A DNA stretch of 64,000 nucleotides from Abscondita cerata (Eukaryota; Arthropoda; Insecta; Coleoptera; Lampyridae). The notes under the pieces are model-generated. The model had not been told where the DNA came from and did not search any database. It saw only the letters and a program-made list of their open reading frames with translations. Below, piece after piece: positions 24,679-34,829 of this stretch (position 1 is its first letter; every line of letters begins with the position of its first letter). Location: NCBI GenBank assembly GCA_030710515.1, contig JALBCR010001676.1:1-64000 (forward strand). The letters are read 5' to 3'. The position numbers and the translations under genes were made by a program.

Positions 24679-25856
24679 CAGGATGTCCCAAAATTGCGGA
24701 AAAATAAAGCTATCACGCATTGTAGAGGTCAAAATAAGTCGATTGAACCCAAATTATCTATACAGGGTGATTCATAACTATTGGGACATAGGTTAAGGGC
24801 GGGTAATTTAAGCCAAAATATGACCATAGGACCCAATATTTCTTTGATAAAACATTGCTGTGAAAAAAGATACAGGGCGTTAAATTATTTTTTTTATTTT
24901 TTGTTATTTTACTGTAAATTTATCAATTCTTATCAAAATTGGCAGAGAGGCATGACTTTAGACCAAGAACATTATTTTATGTATTATTTTACAATTTGTT
25001 GTAAGGGTAAATGATTCCTAATGATGAAATCGACTGGTAACTTTTTTTGACAAAACTTTTTAGTGATTTTGATTAGAGAATATGACGTAAACATCATTTC
25101 TACACAATAATGGTATTCCTGTTTAAATACGATAATTTCATCTGTTTCCGAGAAAAACGAAGTTGAACAATTCGTAGTGTCAGAAAAGGATTTCAAATAT
25201 TATTTCATTTATTAATAGTGTATATTCGGCCGTCAGATAATTGTGCCTACCTGTTGATTTTGATAAGAATCGATAAATTTACAGTGAAATTATTAACAAA
25301 AAATGAAAAAAATATAATTTAAAGCTCTGTATCTTTTTCACAGTAATATTTTGTTAAGGAATATTCGGTCCTATGGTCTAAATAACCCGCCCTTAGCCTA
25401 TGTCCCAATAGTTATGAATCACCCTGTATACCGTTTGTTCGTGAGAAGAGTTTAAACTTTGCTTAAAAAATCACAATAATGCAACAGTGTTTGAGAAAAC
25501 ATTTTTTCCTTTAAAACTATGCGAGTTTTTTCGGGCGTCAAAAATGAAGATGAGTCTTCCCGTCAAAAAACCTTAGAACCGAAATATCCCATCTAATAAA
25601 TTTATAAAAAAAAATACCATAGCTGAAGGTGGTTTTCACCCTTTGAAAATTTACTTTGGGGTTCTTTAAATTGAATTAAATTTGTTTCACGCATTTCTGA
25701 ACAGCGTACAAAAAATATGATTTTTTAAGATAACTTTGAACTCTTCTCACGGACAAACGGTATATTTTAGTATATAGATAAATTGGGTCCAATCGATTTA
25801 TTTTGACTTCTACAATATGTGGTAGCTTTATTTCGCAGTAATTTTAAGGACTCCTG
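24679..25856. mobile_element. outer MITE 'A', interrupted by MITE 'B'
   Basis: The left arm starts CAGGATGTCCCAAAATTG at 24679 after TA, and the right arm ends in its inverted copy at 25856 before TA. The arms share AATAAAGCTA, the CGATTGAACCCAAATTATC word and ACCGTTTGTTCGTGAGAAG. In the left arm these last two landmarks are split by element B, whereas in the right arm they are continuous. Element A is therefore older and was entered by B. It encodes nothing. Confidence 0.75.
24763..25426. mobile_element. MITE 'B', palindromic, nested in MITE 'A'
   Basis: CAGGGTGATTCATAACTATT starts the element and its inverted copy ends it. TA lies on both sides (24761-24762, 25427-25428). The inverted arms extend about 190 bp, including GGGACATAGG, TATGACCATAGGACC and TACTGTAAATTTATCAATTC against their counterparts, leaving a spacer of roughly 280 bp. 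The element could fold into one long hairpin. No ORF of interest. Confidence 0.8.
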
Positions 25857-25877
25857 TATACATATTATCGGACGCTA

Positions 25878-26613
25878 CAGGGTGTAACAAAAATGTAGGT
25901 CATAAATTAAACCACATATTCTGGGGCTAAAGATACTCGATTGAACCTAACTTACCTCATTACAAATGTGCATGTAAAAAAAGTTACAGGGTGTCAAAGT
26001 TATAATTTTGAAAAGTTTTTTGAAAGCACGATTTCAATGAAATTTGGTATTCAGCAGTTTTGATGTACATTGTAGAAGGCGCCACCAGCAGCACTTCGCG
26101 TACATTAAAATGTTTATAACTTTTTTGCCCCCGTATTAGATTTTTTGTTATTCGGAATTTTTCATAATGAAAAAGAGGTATCTCGATAACAACTGAAGAT
26201 TCACTGTCGATTTTCTTAGAAACGATTGGTCAAATCGACATCTTTCAAGTATGCTTTTTTGAGCTCATCACGTCAAGGAATGAAAATCTTCGAACAACAA
26301 CCCAATATACCGAGGTGCAAAAAAGTTATGAACATTTTAATGTACGCGAAGTGCTGCTGGTGGCGCCCTCTACAATGTACATCAGAACTGTAATCAGATT
26401 TAGATTTCTCATGCTGAAAAACTGCTGAATACCAAATTTCGTTAAAATCGTGCTTTTAATAAGTTACCAAAAAACTTTTCAAAAATTATAACTTTGACAC
26501 CCTGTACCTTTTTTGCATGCACATTTGTACTGAGGTAAGTTAAGTTCAATCGAGTTATTTTTTCACCCAGAATATGTGGTTTAATTTATTACCTATATTT
26601 TTGTTACACCTTG
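25878..26613. mobile_element. MITE 'C', palindromic
   Basis: It starts CAGGGTGTAACAAAAATG and ends with the inverse of CAAGGTGTAAC, with TA after the right end. Inverted arms of about 260-300 bp can be followed through CAAAGTTATAATTTTGAAAA, ATTCAGCAGTTT, TGTACATTGTAGA, GGCGCCACCAGCAGCACTTC and TTAATGTACGC. The spacer is about 190 bp. Directly neighbouring element A is only 20 bp away. Confidence 0.8.
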
Positions 26614-26615
26614 TA

Positions 26616-27027
26616 TACAGGATAATCTGCGTAGAGCTTGCATTAAAAGTTTATAACTTGCAGATAATTCAAAAACTTGAAATTTGGTAAGCAGTCAAAA
26701 TCGATTATTTTTGTCCTATGTTAAATTATTTCAAGTTACTTTGTAACAGACCGTTAAAGTAGGTATCATTTTTACTGATACCTATACCTTCTGAAATACC
26801 CTGAACAATACATTGAAATGCTATGTTTTTTCAAAGCACTTGATGAGATCTTCTCGAACCTTGAAGAAAATACGGTGTGCTCCATTTAAAAAAAGTAAGT
26901 TTATGCTACCGCGACTTTTTCAAATACACTGTATAATCAAAAATATTTTTAAAAAGTGTACTCAATAACTGTGATAATTTTTTCCCAAAGATGTTATCTA
27001 CCAATGTCAGAAGTTTACGCCACTCTG
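26616..27027. mobile_element. MITE 'E', copy 1
   Basis: This starts at TACAGGATAATC next to element C and ends AAGTTTACGCCACTCTG followed by TA. Its right 400 bp match 28560-28983 in the same orientation: shared words include TTAAATTATTTCAAGT, TCATTTTTACTGATA, GATGAGATCTTCTCGAACCTT and ATGTCAGAAGTTT. Two direct copies of one family thus flank element D. Confidence 0.65.
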
Positions 27028-27031
27028 TATA

Positions 27032-28292
27032 CAGGGTGAATCACCACCAACGGGACAGAGATTTATAGCGAAACAGTAAAAGTTTTACAAGTTTTGTCAT
27101 TTTAGTAGCTTGCAGGTTTATAAATTTTACATTTTAAAATTATTTTGAAATGTACATTTCAAGAGGGTTTCCTATACCTAAATACAGAGCGTTCTGAATT
27201 ACGTCGACTTTTCATAAAATATGGAGCATTAAAAAATTCAATATCTTCTAATCCAACATCCGACAAATCATAACAAATTTTCTCTTACGTCTAAATAGTT
27301 GAATATTATATGAATGTATCCATGATTAAATATCTTTACAATGTGTTCAGAATTTTCAGGTTAATTATTAGATAATTCCATATGTAATATAAGCCTTATT
27401 TTAAATAAAGTTTTAGCACAAAAAAAACATACGTAATCTAACCAGTTAATGTCATTTTATGACTAATAATTGACTAAAGTCCATAAACAAAAATTTAAAC
27501 GGTCATCATAATCGTTTTCTGTCAAACGCTGATGTAGTCGAATGTGATACAGACGATACTGGTTTCTCTAAACTAAAGCATTCTTCCCACACTCGTTTGA
27601 ATGATCGCTAAATTATCTAAAAACATTTTGTATTTGTGTTAAAGTTTTCCGTGACACTTTTGGTAATCAAGTGTCAAAATGGTCCACTTTTCTTAACTAG
27701 TCACGAAAAATTATATTTTTTGGCACTTTTTATAAATCATGTGATTATCAGACTGTAATGTCTTAAAATGTTACTAACTAATTAAATTACGTATTAATTT
27801 TTTGTTTTAAAATCTCTCGCTACCATCAATTTTAAAGAAATTTGACACCTTTATAGTATTCGAAAGAGAATTTTTTTGTTAACATAATGAAATAATAATA
27901 AAATAAGGCTCATATTACATATTGAATGATCCAATTATTAACTTGTAAATTCTAAACACCCTGTAAAGAGATGTTTAATATTTGATTATAGAATACATTA
28001 ATTTAATATCCAACTATTTAGACGTAAGAGTAAATTTGTTATGATTATTTGTTGGATTACAAGATATTGAATTTTTTTTAACACTCCATATTTTAAGAAA
28101 AGTCGACCTGACTCAGAACACTCTATTGTTAGGTATAGGAAACCTTAATGAAAGTATACCTTATTATTTACGAACAATTTAAAATTTTAAAATGTAATAT
28201 TTATCAACCTGCAAGCTACTAAAGTGACAAAACTTGTAACACTTTTACTATATCGCTATAATTCTCCGTCCTGTTGGTGGTGATTCACCCTG
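27032..28292. mobile_element. MITE 'D' (1.26 kb) with long arms; interior shared with the 38-kb DD41D relic
   Basis: The element begins CAGGGTGAATCACCACCAAC after TA and ends with the inverted form at 28292 before TA. Arms of about 330 bp include GTAGCTTGCAGG, CCTATACCTAAATACAGAG and ATTACGTCGACTTTTC against their counterparts. The interior, 27470-27790, matches 38280-38690 (GTCCATAAACAAAAATTTAAACG, TCGTTTTCTGTCAAA, GACTGTAATGTCTTAAAATG). That sequence lies just upstream of a DD41D transposase relic. Element D therefore looks like a composite or deletion derivative carrying part of such an element. Confidence 0.75.
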
Positions 28293-28530
28293 TATAAGAA
28301 TGATCTTCAGAGTTCTATTAGATAAATCAAAAGTCTGTTGCCCCCTATAACTTTTACTAAAACTGTACAAAAATTTTATGTAAAAATTAAAAATACCTTA
28401 ATTTTTGCACGTAAAATACAATATTTTTCAGTTTTCATAAAATATTTACAGTTTCTCTTAACTTATACACTGCATATACTATATCGTTTAAAATCTAATT
28501 AATTGTACTAACAATCCCTAAGAAGATATA

Positions 28531-28983
28531 TAGGGTGATCCATTTGAAAATCTTGAAAATATTGCTTGGTTTGAATTTTGTTTCGCCTTGTATTAATAAA
28601 GTTTCCGATCATAAAATAATTAATACTAAAAACAGTAAATATTTAAAAAAATACATCTTAAATTATTTCAAGTAACTTTATAACAGAGTGTTAAATTATA
28701 TGTCATTTTTACTGATAATTATAGCTATATCTTTTAAAATACCCTGTACAATATATTGATATGCTATTTTTTTAAATTCTTGATGAAATCTTTTCGAACC
28801 TTAAAGAAAATATGGTATGTTATATTTAAAAAAATGTAAGTTTATGCAGCCACGATTCTTTGGAACACCCTGTATAAGAAAATATTTTTAAAATGTGCAC
28901 TGTACTAAATGTTACAAATGTTGAAAGTTGTATCTTTCTATTAACTAAGTTATCCTCCGATGTCAGAAGTTTGCGCCACCCTG
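28531..28983. mobile_element. MITE 'E', copy 2
   Basis: The start is weak (TATAGGGTGATCC, one base off the usual CAGGGTG). The right end AAGTTTGCGCCACCCTG followed by TA is exact. The body matches copy 1 (26616-27027) in direct orientation. A further terminus, GGAACACCCTG, lies inside at about 28863-28873, so another fragment may be nested. Confidence 0.55.
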
Positions 28984-29190
28984 TATATAAAAGGATGTGG
29001 AACTAGCCTGCGAATCGTTTTATTCTATATTATACTCTACATTCGATTGCGCTATCCAAAAACCGTACTATCCAGAAGAACTTGAACCTCTCCCTGCTGG
29101 TTTTCTTCATCAATCATTACGAATTAAAAAAAAAGTGTAATTTTAAGAATCATCGTTACATATGTAGAAACAATTATTAAAATAGCTTAC

Positions 29191-29346
29191 CGTCTTGGAC
29201 GACAGAGTATTCTATCTCAACGGGTTCAACACAGTTTTGAAAATTCGATCTTCTGAAAATATTCCATCTGCCATTATTTCTAATGACACTAAAATGAGTG
29301 GATAACATTCCACTGCGTGTGATGTCTTCGCACATGTTTGCCCAAA
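29191..29346 (-). CDS. coding exon of an unidentified host gene
   Basis: The minus strand is open from about 29346 to a donor GTAAGC at 29190-29185. An ATG lies at 29335-29333 in AAAC-ATG context. From it, 48 codons read MCEDITRSGMLSTHFSVI... and end ...PVEIEYSVVQD plus one base (phase 1). Composition is balanced for coding, with few Lys/Asn-rich runs, unlike chance ORFs nearby. The exon may also be internal: AG dinucleotides at 29347-29348 and 29351-29352 could serve as acceptors. I do not recognise the protein. Four hundred bases upstream is a segment with consensus splice sites (29716-29782) that could be its 5' exon. Later exons would lie below 29 kb, across the MITE stack or outside. Confidence 0.45.
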
Positions 29347-29408
29347 CTTACTTTGTATTACAACAATTTTTCACTTAAAATGTTTCGGTGTTAAAAAATA
29401 GAGACTTA

Positions 29409-29468
29409 GGCCCTCCGCACACGGGTCGTAGCCGCTTCTAGTGCCAAACCACCCTTGTGCGGAAAGCC
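29409..29468. mobile_element. 60-bp micro-MITE with TTA target duplications
   Basis: The left end GGCCCTCCGCACACGGGT and the right end, in reverse GGCTTTCCGCACAAGGGT, give an 18-bp inverted repeat with three mismatches. TTA lies at 29406-29408 and again at 29469-29471. The whole element is 60 bp and could fold into a single hairpin. TTA duplications are typical of PIF/Harbinger elements. It would lie in an intron of the minus-strand gene. Confidence 0.65.
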
Positions 29469-29715
29469 TTATTGAATTAAAAAACTATATGAAAATTTTT
29501 ATCGTATTTAACGTACTCCACAGATATGTTTATATCTCATTGGGTAGAATTGAACGATTTAGTCCAATAATGAAATGATTTAGAAACTTTTTTAATCTTA
29601 CTTGGTAATTTTTAGTCTTTTGAACCACATGATATTAGATCAGATTGCAAAGGAGCTGATTGTATACGTTTGTATCAAGTTCTTGTGGTCGTGTTCTCAT
29701 CACGAAACTACTTAC

Positions 29716-29782
29716 CTATATCGACACTCTATATCACCTTTATCCCTAATAATTCAAACGGCGAATTCTCTTTTGGAGCAAC
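29716..29782 (-). other. candidate 5' non-coding exon
   Basis: On the minus strand this 67-bp segment is preceded by a pyrimidine tract and TTTTTTTACAG and followed by GTAAGTAG, both near-perfect splice signals. All three frames contain stops, so it would be untranslated. If an earlier GTGATA donor is used, the first 45 bp (29738-29782) form an open, in-phase 15-codon exon, VAPKENSPFELLGIK. Its order and strand fit the coding exon at 29191-29346. Confidence 0.4.
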
Positions 29783-29869
29783 CTGTAAAAAAAATAAAAA
29801 ATATTTCTCGTTGCCTTTCCTGTTTTGTCTGGCTTAGGATGTGGAGGTGTTAGGGACGCAGTCAAGTAT

Positions 29870-31690
29870 TAGGCCTGCTAAAGATTTCTTCATATAAACT
29901 TTGAATATAAACAATCAAAAGATGATGCGACCAGAATTACTAGGGTATTTATGTCCTCAGATAAATTGGGAGAAATTTATCATATTGGATTTTACTGAAA
30001 GATGTAGCATAATAGTGTTGTATTTACAACAGATATTGAATTCAGTTAGTTTTTTTATAGTTCAACATTGAAGACGAGATAGACTACTATCAGGGCGAAT
30101 TCTAAAAATGTTAGCATCGTCAATATATATAGTATAGTGTGATAGGTACATGTTAAAAAACGGAGTCTAACAAACAAAATGAGAATATGTAAATTAAAAA
30201 CATGAAAACCAAGAATAAAAATTCTGAAAAAGTTAAACAGATACATTTTTAAGTTCTCTATTGCCTTCAGATTGTTGGAATCTTTGTTTAAATTTACATT
30301 TCAATTAAACGGAAGAAAAAATGACGGAATTTTTAGAATATACAAACAACGTGTTGGTCAAAATCGAAAGGATACCTTTGAATGCGGCAAGGTTAAACAG
30401 AAATGTAAATTACAACATTAAAAAGTGTTTGTAAATTATGATCGTAAAGTAAAAATTCAATAAACATAACTAACTCAAAAACGGAAACGGTCAATTTGAA
30501 TTTTCATGTTGCTTTTGGAAAATTAAAATTCTGTAAGGAAACAGTCTAAATCTAGAAAATAGGTCTTAAGACACTTCACATTAAGTTTTTTTTTTAACTT
30601 GATTTTATATACCTATAAAAAATGTTATTGAAACTACTTTAAAACCGAAAGAAATATTCTTCCCAAACTGAGGACTAATTTTTGGGAATAGTTTTAAAAA
30701 TGCACTTAGTAATGAAAAAATAAACAAAATAATTCAGTCAACTATTATAAGCTTCTCCTATTACTAAATTCGTATTTACCAAACTGGTCAATTTCCTACG
30801 TAGTGGAAAGGAAGTATACATGTTAATTTCCCGGTGATTGGTTTAGTTTGTGCACCGTTGCACATTACATCATTTATGTTAAACAAATGTTTACTAAACA
30901 AAAACAACTGCAATCAAATTTTTAAATTGATCGTTGTTTACAATTATTTAAAATGGCCTTTTAATTAGATAATAGCAGTATTTCTAAAGGAATAGTTCAC
31001 TAATTTAACTTCAGAGAAATCATGTTAAGTAACTGTACAAGAAACAAATAACAAAAAAAACATTAAATTGACCCAACGTAATTTAATAAATTAGAATTGA
31101 TATTTACTCCTATTATGATACCCACATTGAATATTAATTTTTTTTTAATTATACAACTTAGCTTAAATGTTTTAGCCAATAAATTGTTACTAACGAACAT
31201 AAAATTTGCAAATAAAAAGTTTATTATTTATTAAACAATTAAGAAAAACTTTCATTTATGTTACAATTCTTGGAAACAAGGAAAAATCCTTGAATGTTTT
31301 TTTAAATAATTAAAGTAGATCATTATTATATATTTCATTGTTTTTCAGCCCATGCTGGTTTCGTTTGTAAGCCCTAACCATTGATTATAAAACTACGTCC
31401 TAACATAGATTTAAAAGTTTCTCAAACTTACGACAAGTTATTGTAAGTGCGGCATGAACTTTTTCTTTAAGATTCTACTTTCTAAACGTATTTACGTTTA
31501 ACGAGATACGTAATGAATTTACAAAATATCACGAAGCAAAACACTTTAAAATGTCAACTTTTTTGAGTTTATAGCTGTAGTACTTTGCGTTTGAGTACAC
31601 TACGTTGAGTAGTCATATCATAGTCAAGTTTATATAGATACAATAAATGAAGTATGTAATTCCTTATTAACTATGGGTCGTATAAGACTT
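29870..31690. other. no gene seen
   Basis: Very AT-rich. No ORF over about 63 codons and no paired repeat. Confidence 0.4.
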
Positions 31691-31697
31691 AATTATT

Positions 31698-32987
31698 CTG
31701 GGTGTCCCATTAGTATGAGTCTGCTCGATTACGGTTAAACGTTTCTAGATAAACGAAAACTGAAAATAGTATGTTGTCTTTCTTTTCTAAGCTGCATAAT
31801 ATAAAAATATTTTTAAGACTTCAGAGTGTACCGAAAAAGTGCTGCTAAGGTCAACTCAATTTTTTCAAAAAGCAACCCTCAATTTTTATTATATTTTTGG
31901 ATTTCTTAGGAAATTTATAGTCTTTTGGTACAAATCAAACCATATCTGTCTTTTGCACTTTCGGAGATATTCGCACGTTTCCTTGTAAAATAGGATTTTT
32001 TAGGGGTAGTTTGATTTTATGTCGCTGAATACTCCAAAATGCTATGAAAGCCATATTCTGATTTCCGATAGAGTAACTAGCATGTCCTTCACCTAAAGTT
32101 CTTACTTAAACAGATGAGTAGGATTTTGTGAAAATACGCAGATATTATTGGGCCCATATTATTTACTAAACATGCCATGGAAAACAATTGCAGCTTAAAG
32201 ATTTCTCAGTGAAACGTCAAGTTACTGCAATTCGACTTGTAATCTCATTGTTGCTGTAAGTAATAGTAAATGAAAATGAATTTTACCAGACATGAATTGA
32301 TAGATATGATTTACGGCCTAAGTGAACGAAATGCGGTACTAGCGTCGAAAATCTATGCCCAAACATATCCAGACAGCAGACATCCAAAATCGCAAGATTT
32401 CTGTAAAGTCAGCTACTATTCGAAGAAGCGGGAGAAGATTGAAATGGGCATAACATAATTTTATTAAGCGGTGTGTGAAATATTTTTTATTATCTTTTTA
32501 CATTTTTTTTAGTCTAGCAGTCTACTTGAATTTCTAAGCGTATGGATGCGCCTTGCAGAGATATGATTTTAATTTTGTTCTAATCGAACTATTAACATTA
32601 GCGCAATTTAACAAGAGAGAAAAAATTTTCAAATTGTTCATTTTATTTGTCAGAATTATTTTGGTTTTGTATCGTTGACGGTTGTTAAAATATTATAATT
32701 TATTTGACAGTGGCCGTATGAAAGCGACTCTTCCTGGCATCAGAAATGTGTACACATTACACAGAAAAACGTCTTCGGAAGCAGACGACCAGCATTCGAA
32801 AGCGGAACAAAATCCGTCGAACGCTTCTCGAGTTATTCACAATATACAATATTTTTTTTGGAAAGTTTGACGCCCTCTGGCGCCCTTATGGTGCACTTTT
32901 GGTTATAGGTAAATTGGTGTCAAACGGTCTATTTTAAGCCAGAGAACCTCTGGTAAAGCCATGTACACACCTTTCAGAAACACCCTG
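31698..32987 (+). mobile_element. mariner-type derivative with an N-terminal transposase remnant
   Basis: CTGGGTGTCCCATTAG at 31698 and the inverse CAGGGTGTTTCTGAAAG ending at 32987 are taken as the two ends; only about 10 bp pair. Inside, from about 32264, a plus frame reads FTRHELIDMIYGLSERNAVLASKIYAQTYPDSRHPKSQDF. This matches the N-terminal helix-turn-helix (DUF4817-like: NA.A...Y...YPD.RHP) of the insect DD41D-type mariner transposases. The catalytic part is missing, so this is a deletion derivative. TA follows the right end and is shared with the next element. Confidence 0.55.
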
Positions 32988-32991
32988 TATA

Positions 32992-33363
32992 CAGGGTGGT
33001 CACTTTCAAGAAGCTCACCATTGGGATTAAGTAGGGCAATTTTAAATATGAACAAAAGAACAGGACTCTGTATCCAGCAAAAAGGTGGACATTTTGAGCA
33101 GCTTTTGTAATATTTTCGTTTTTTAAAGTTACCTAATGTAAATAAATTCTAAAATTCTACATTCCGCTTGCCATGGCCAATTGATTTTTATTAATAAATA
33201 ATAAGTTTTTTTGTCATAACTTGAGAATGAGTGGGAATATCTTACTTTTCTTTAATTCTTAAAAGTGGTTAAAATGTGCGACTTTTCTCTAATTTAACCG
33301 ATGCTGGTATCTCCCACCGCTTAGAATATCCCAATGGTGAGCTTCTTGAAAGTGACCACCCTG
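32992..33363. mobile_element. 372-bp MITE with a ~36-bp terminal inverted repeat
   Basis: CAGGGTGGTCACTTTCAAGA continues for about 36 bp and is repeated inverted at the right end (TCTTGAAAGTGACCACCCTG). TA flanks both ends (32990-32991, 33364-33365). It is inserted directly beside the previous element. No ORF. Confidence 0.8.
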
Positions 33364-33599
33364 TATACTAAGCTTCAGTAGCAAAACGTTTTACTTAAAA
33401 AACAAGACAGGCATCAAAATGCAGGCTCAGAAAGACAAGTTGTCAGATGGATATAGCGGTTACAAGAATACAACTGTGACTACTGTAAGACAGAACACCG
33501 TTCCGGAATAAGCTACCGTAACGCAGAGCCTTATCCATAAAACTTTATCCAATGAATAGTACTCATTGTTCTAAATTGGAGTCAACGTTGGTACGAGAA

Positions 33600-34740
33600 A
33601 ATAAAATAATTTAAAAAACCCAAGAATAAAAGCAGCTGTGGACCTGATAATATACTGTCTTGTATTATCAAAGAATTTGATATTCTCTTATTCATTCCCT
33701 CACATATTTAATAAATCTGTCTTTTTCCAAATGAGCAAAAATCATCTATTGTTAAACCGGTATACAAAAAGGGCCATAGAAGTAATAAGAATAACTATAG
33801 ACCTATTTCAATCTCCAATACCCTGTCAAAAGTCTTCGAGTATGCTATGCTAGAAAAGCTTCGAGCTTTTCTAAATGAACACAATATATTAACAAATAGT
33901 CAACATGGTTTTACCTCAGACAAATCAACTGCGACAGCTCTATATTCTTTTTATGAACAAATTATTTATCTAATTGATGACAAACAATCTCTATTATGCA
34001 CATTTTGTGACCTCAGTCGAGCTTTTGACTGTGTACCGCACAAAAACCTTGATACCATACGGAATTTGTGGAAACATCAACAATTGGTTTGCTTCCTTCC
34101 TTTCGAATAGAACTCAGTATGTACAAGCTAAGTTTAATTTATTAAGGAGAAAAACTACCTTTAAATCTGCTGTATGTCCTGTTTCTATGGGTGTACCTCA
34201 AGGATCTATTTTGGGCCCAATATTATTTACCATATATGTTAATGATATTGTAAATTTTTTAGATGATTTTTCAATGATTATGTATGCTGACGACATCTTA
34301 ATTATAACCACCGCTGCTAGTTTAAGCCATACAGAGTCACTAACAAACAGTATGCTCAATAAACTACATCACTGGTTCTGTAATAACAAATTGTTTCTTT
34401 ATGTTAATAAAACTCATAGCCTCATTTTTCACATAACATATATAGTAAAACCAACCATCAAATTTTTTTAATACTGGGTAGTTCCCACATTGATATTGCA
34501 CATAAAATACGTTTTCTAGGTGTCGAGATAACAGATACCTTAGATTGGAATGAGCACTGTTTAAACTTAATTAAAAAAATCCGTACATCGTGTTTTAAAA
34601 TCCACGCTCTTAAACATTGCATTAATGCTTCCGGGTTAAAAATGTTTTAAAATCTAAGTGTGCGTATTTTTAATGCGATTCCTGCAAATCTAAAAAAATG
34701 TTTCTTTTAGTAGATTTAAAGCTGACCTTAAATACTTTTA
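33600..34740 (+). pseudogene. LINE-type (non-LTR) reverse transcriptase relic
   Basis: Ordered RT motifs are visible in three frames: SSCGPDNI (about 33625), PVYKKGHRSNKNNYRPISI (about 33755), MLEKLRAFLNEHNILTNSQHGF (33847), CDLSRAFDCV (RT motif A, about 34005), NWFASFLSNRTQYV, MGVPQGSILGPILFTIYVND (motif B, about 34187) and MIMYADDILI (motif C, about 34275). After it come FLGVEITDTLDWN and a C-terminal tail to about 34740. This order is that of Jockey/CR1-like LINEs. The endonuclease, ORF1 and poly-A tail are not found, so the copy is 5'-truncated. There are at least three frame breaks and a small deletion between motif A and the 'GVP' block. Confidence 0.85.
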
Positions 34741-34829
34741 CATAACACTTTTTATAGTATAAAAGAATTTTTGATACAATCTGATATATTAATTTAATGC
34801 TATTGTTCATGTTGACGTATCCTATACTT

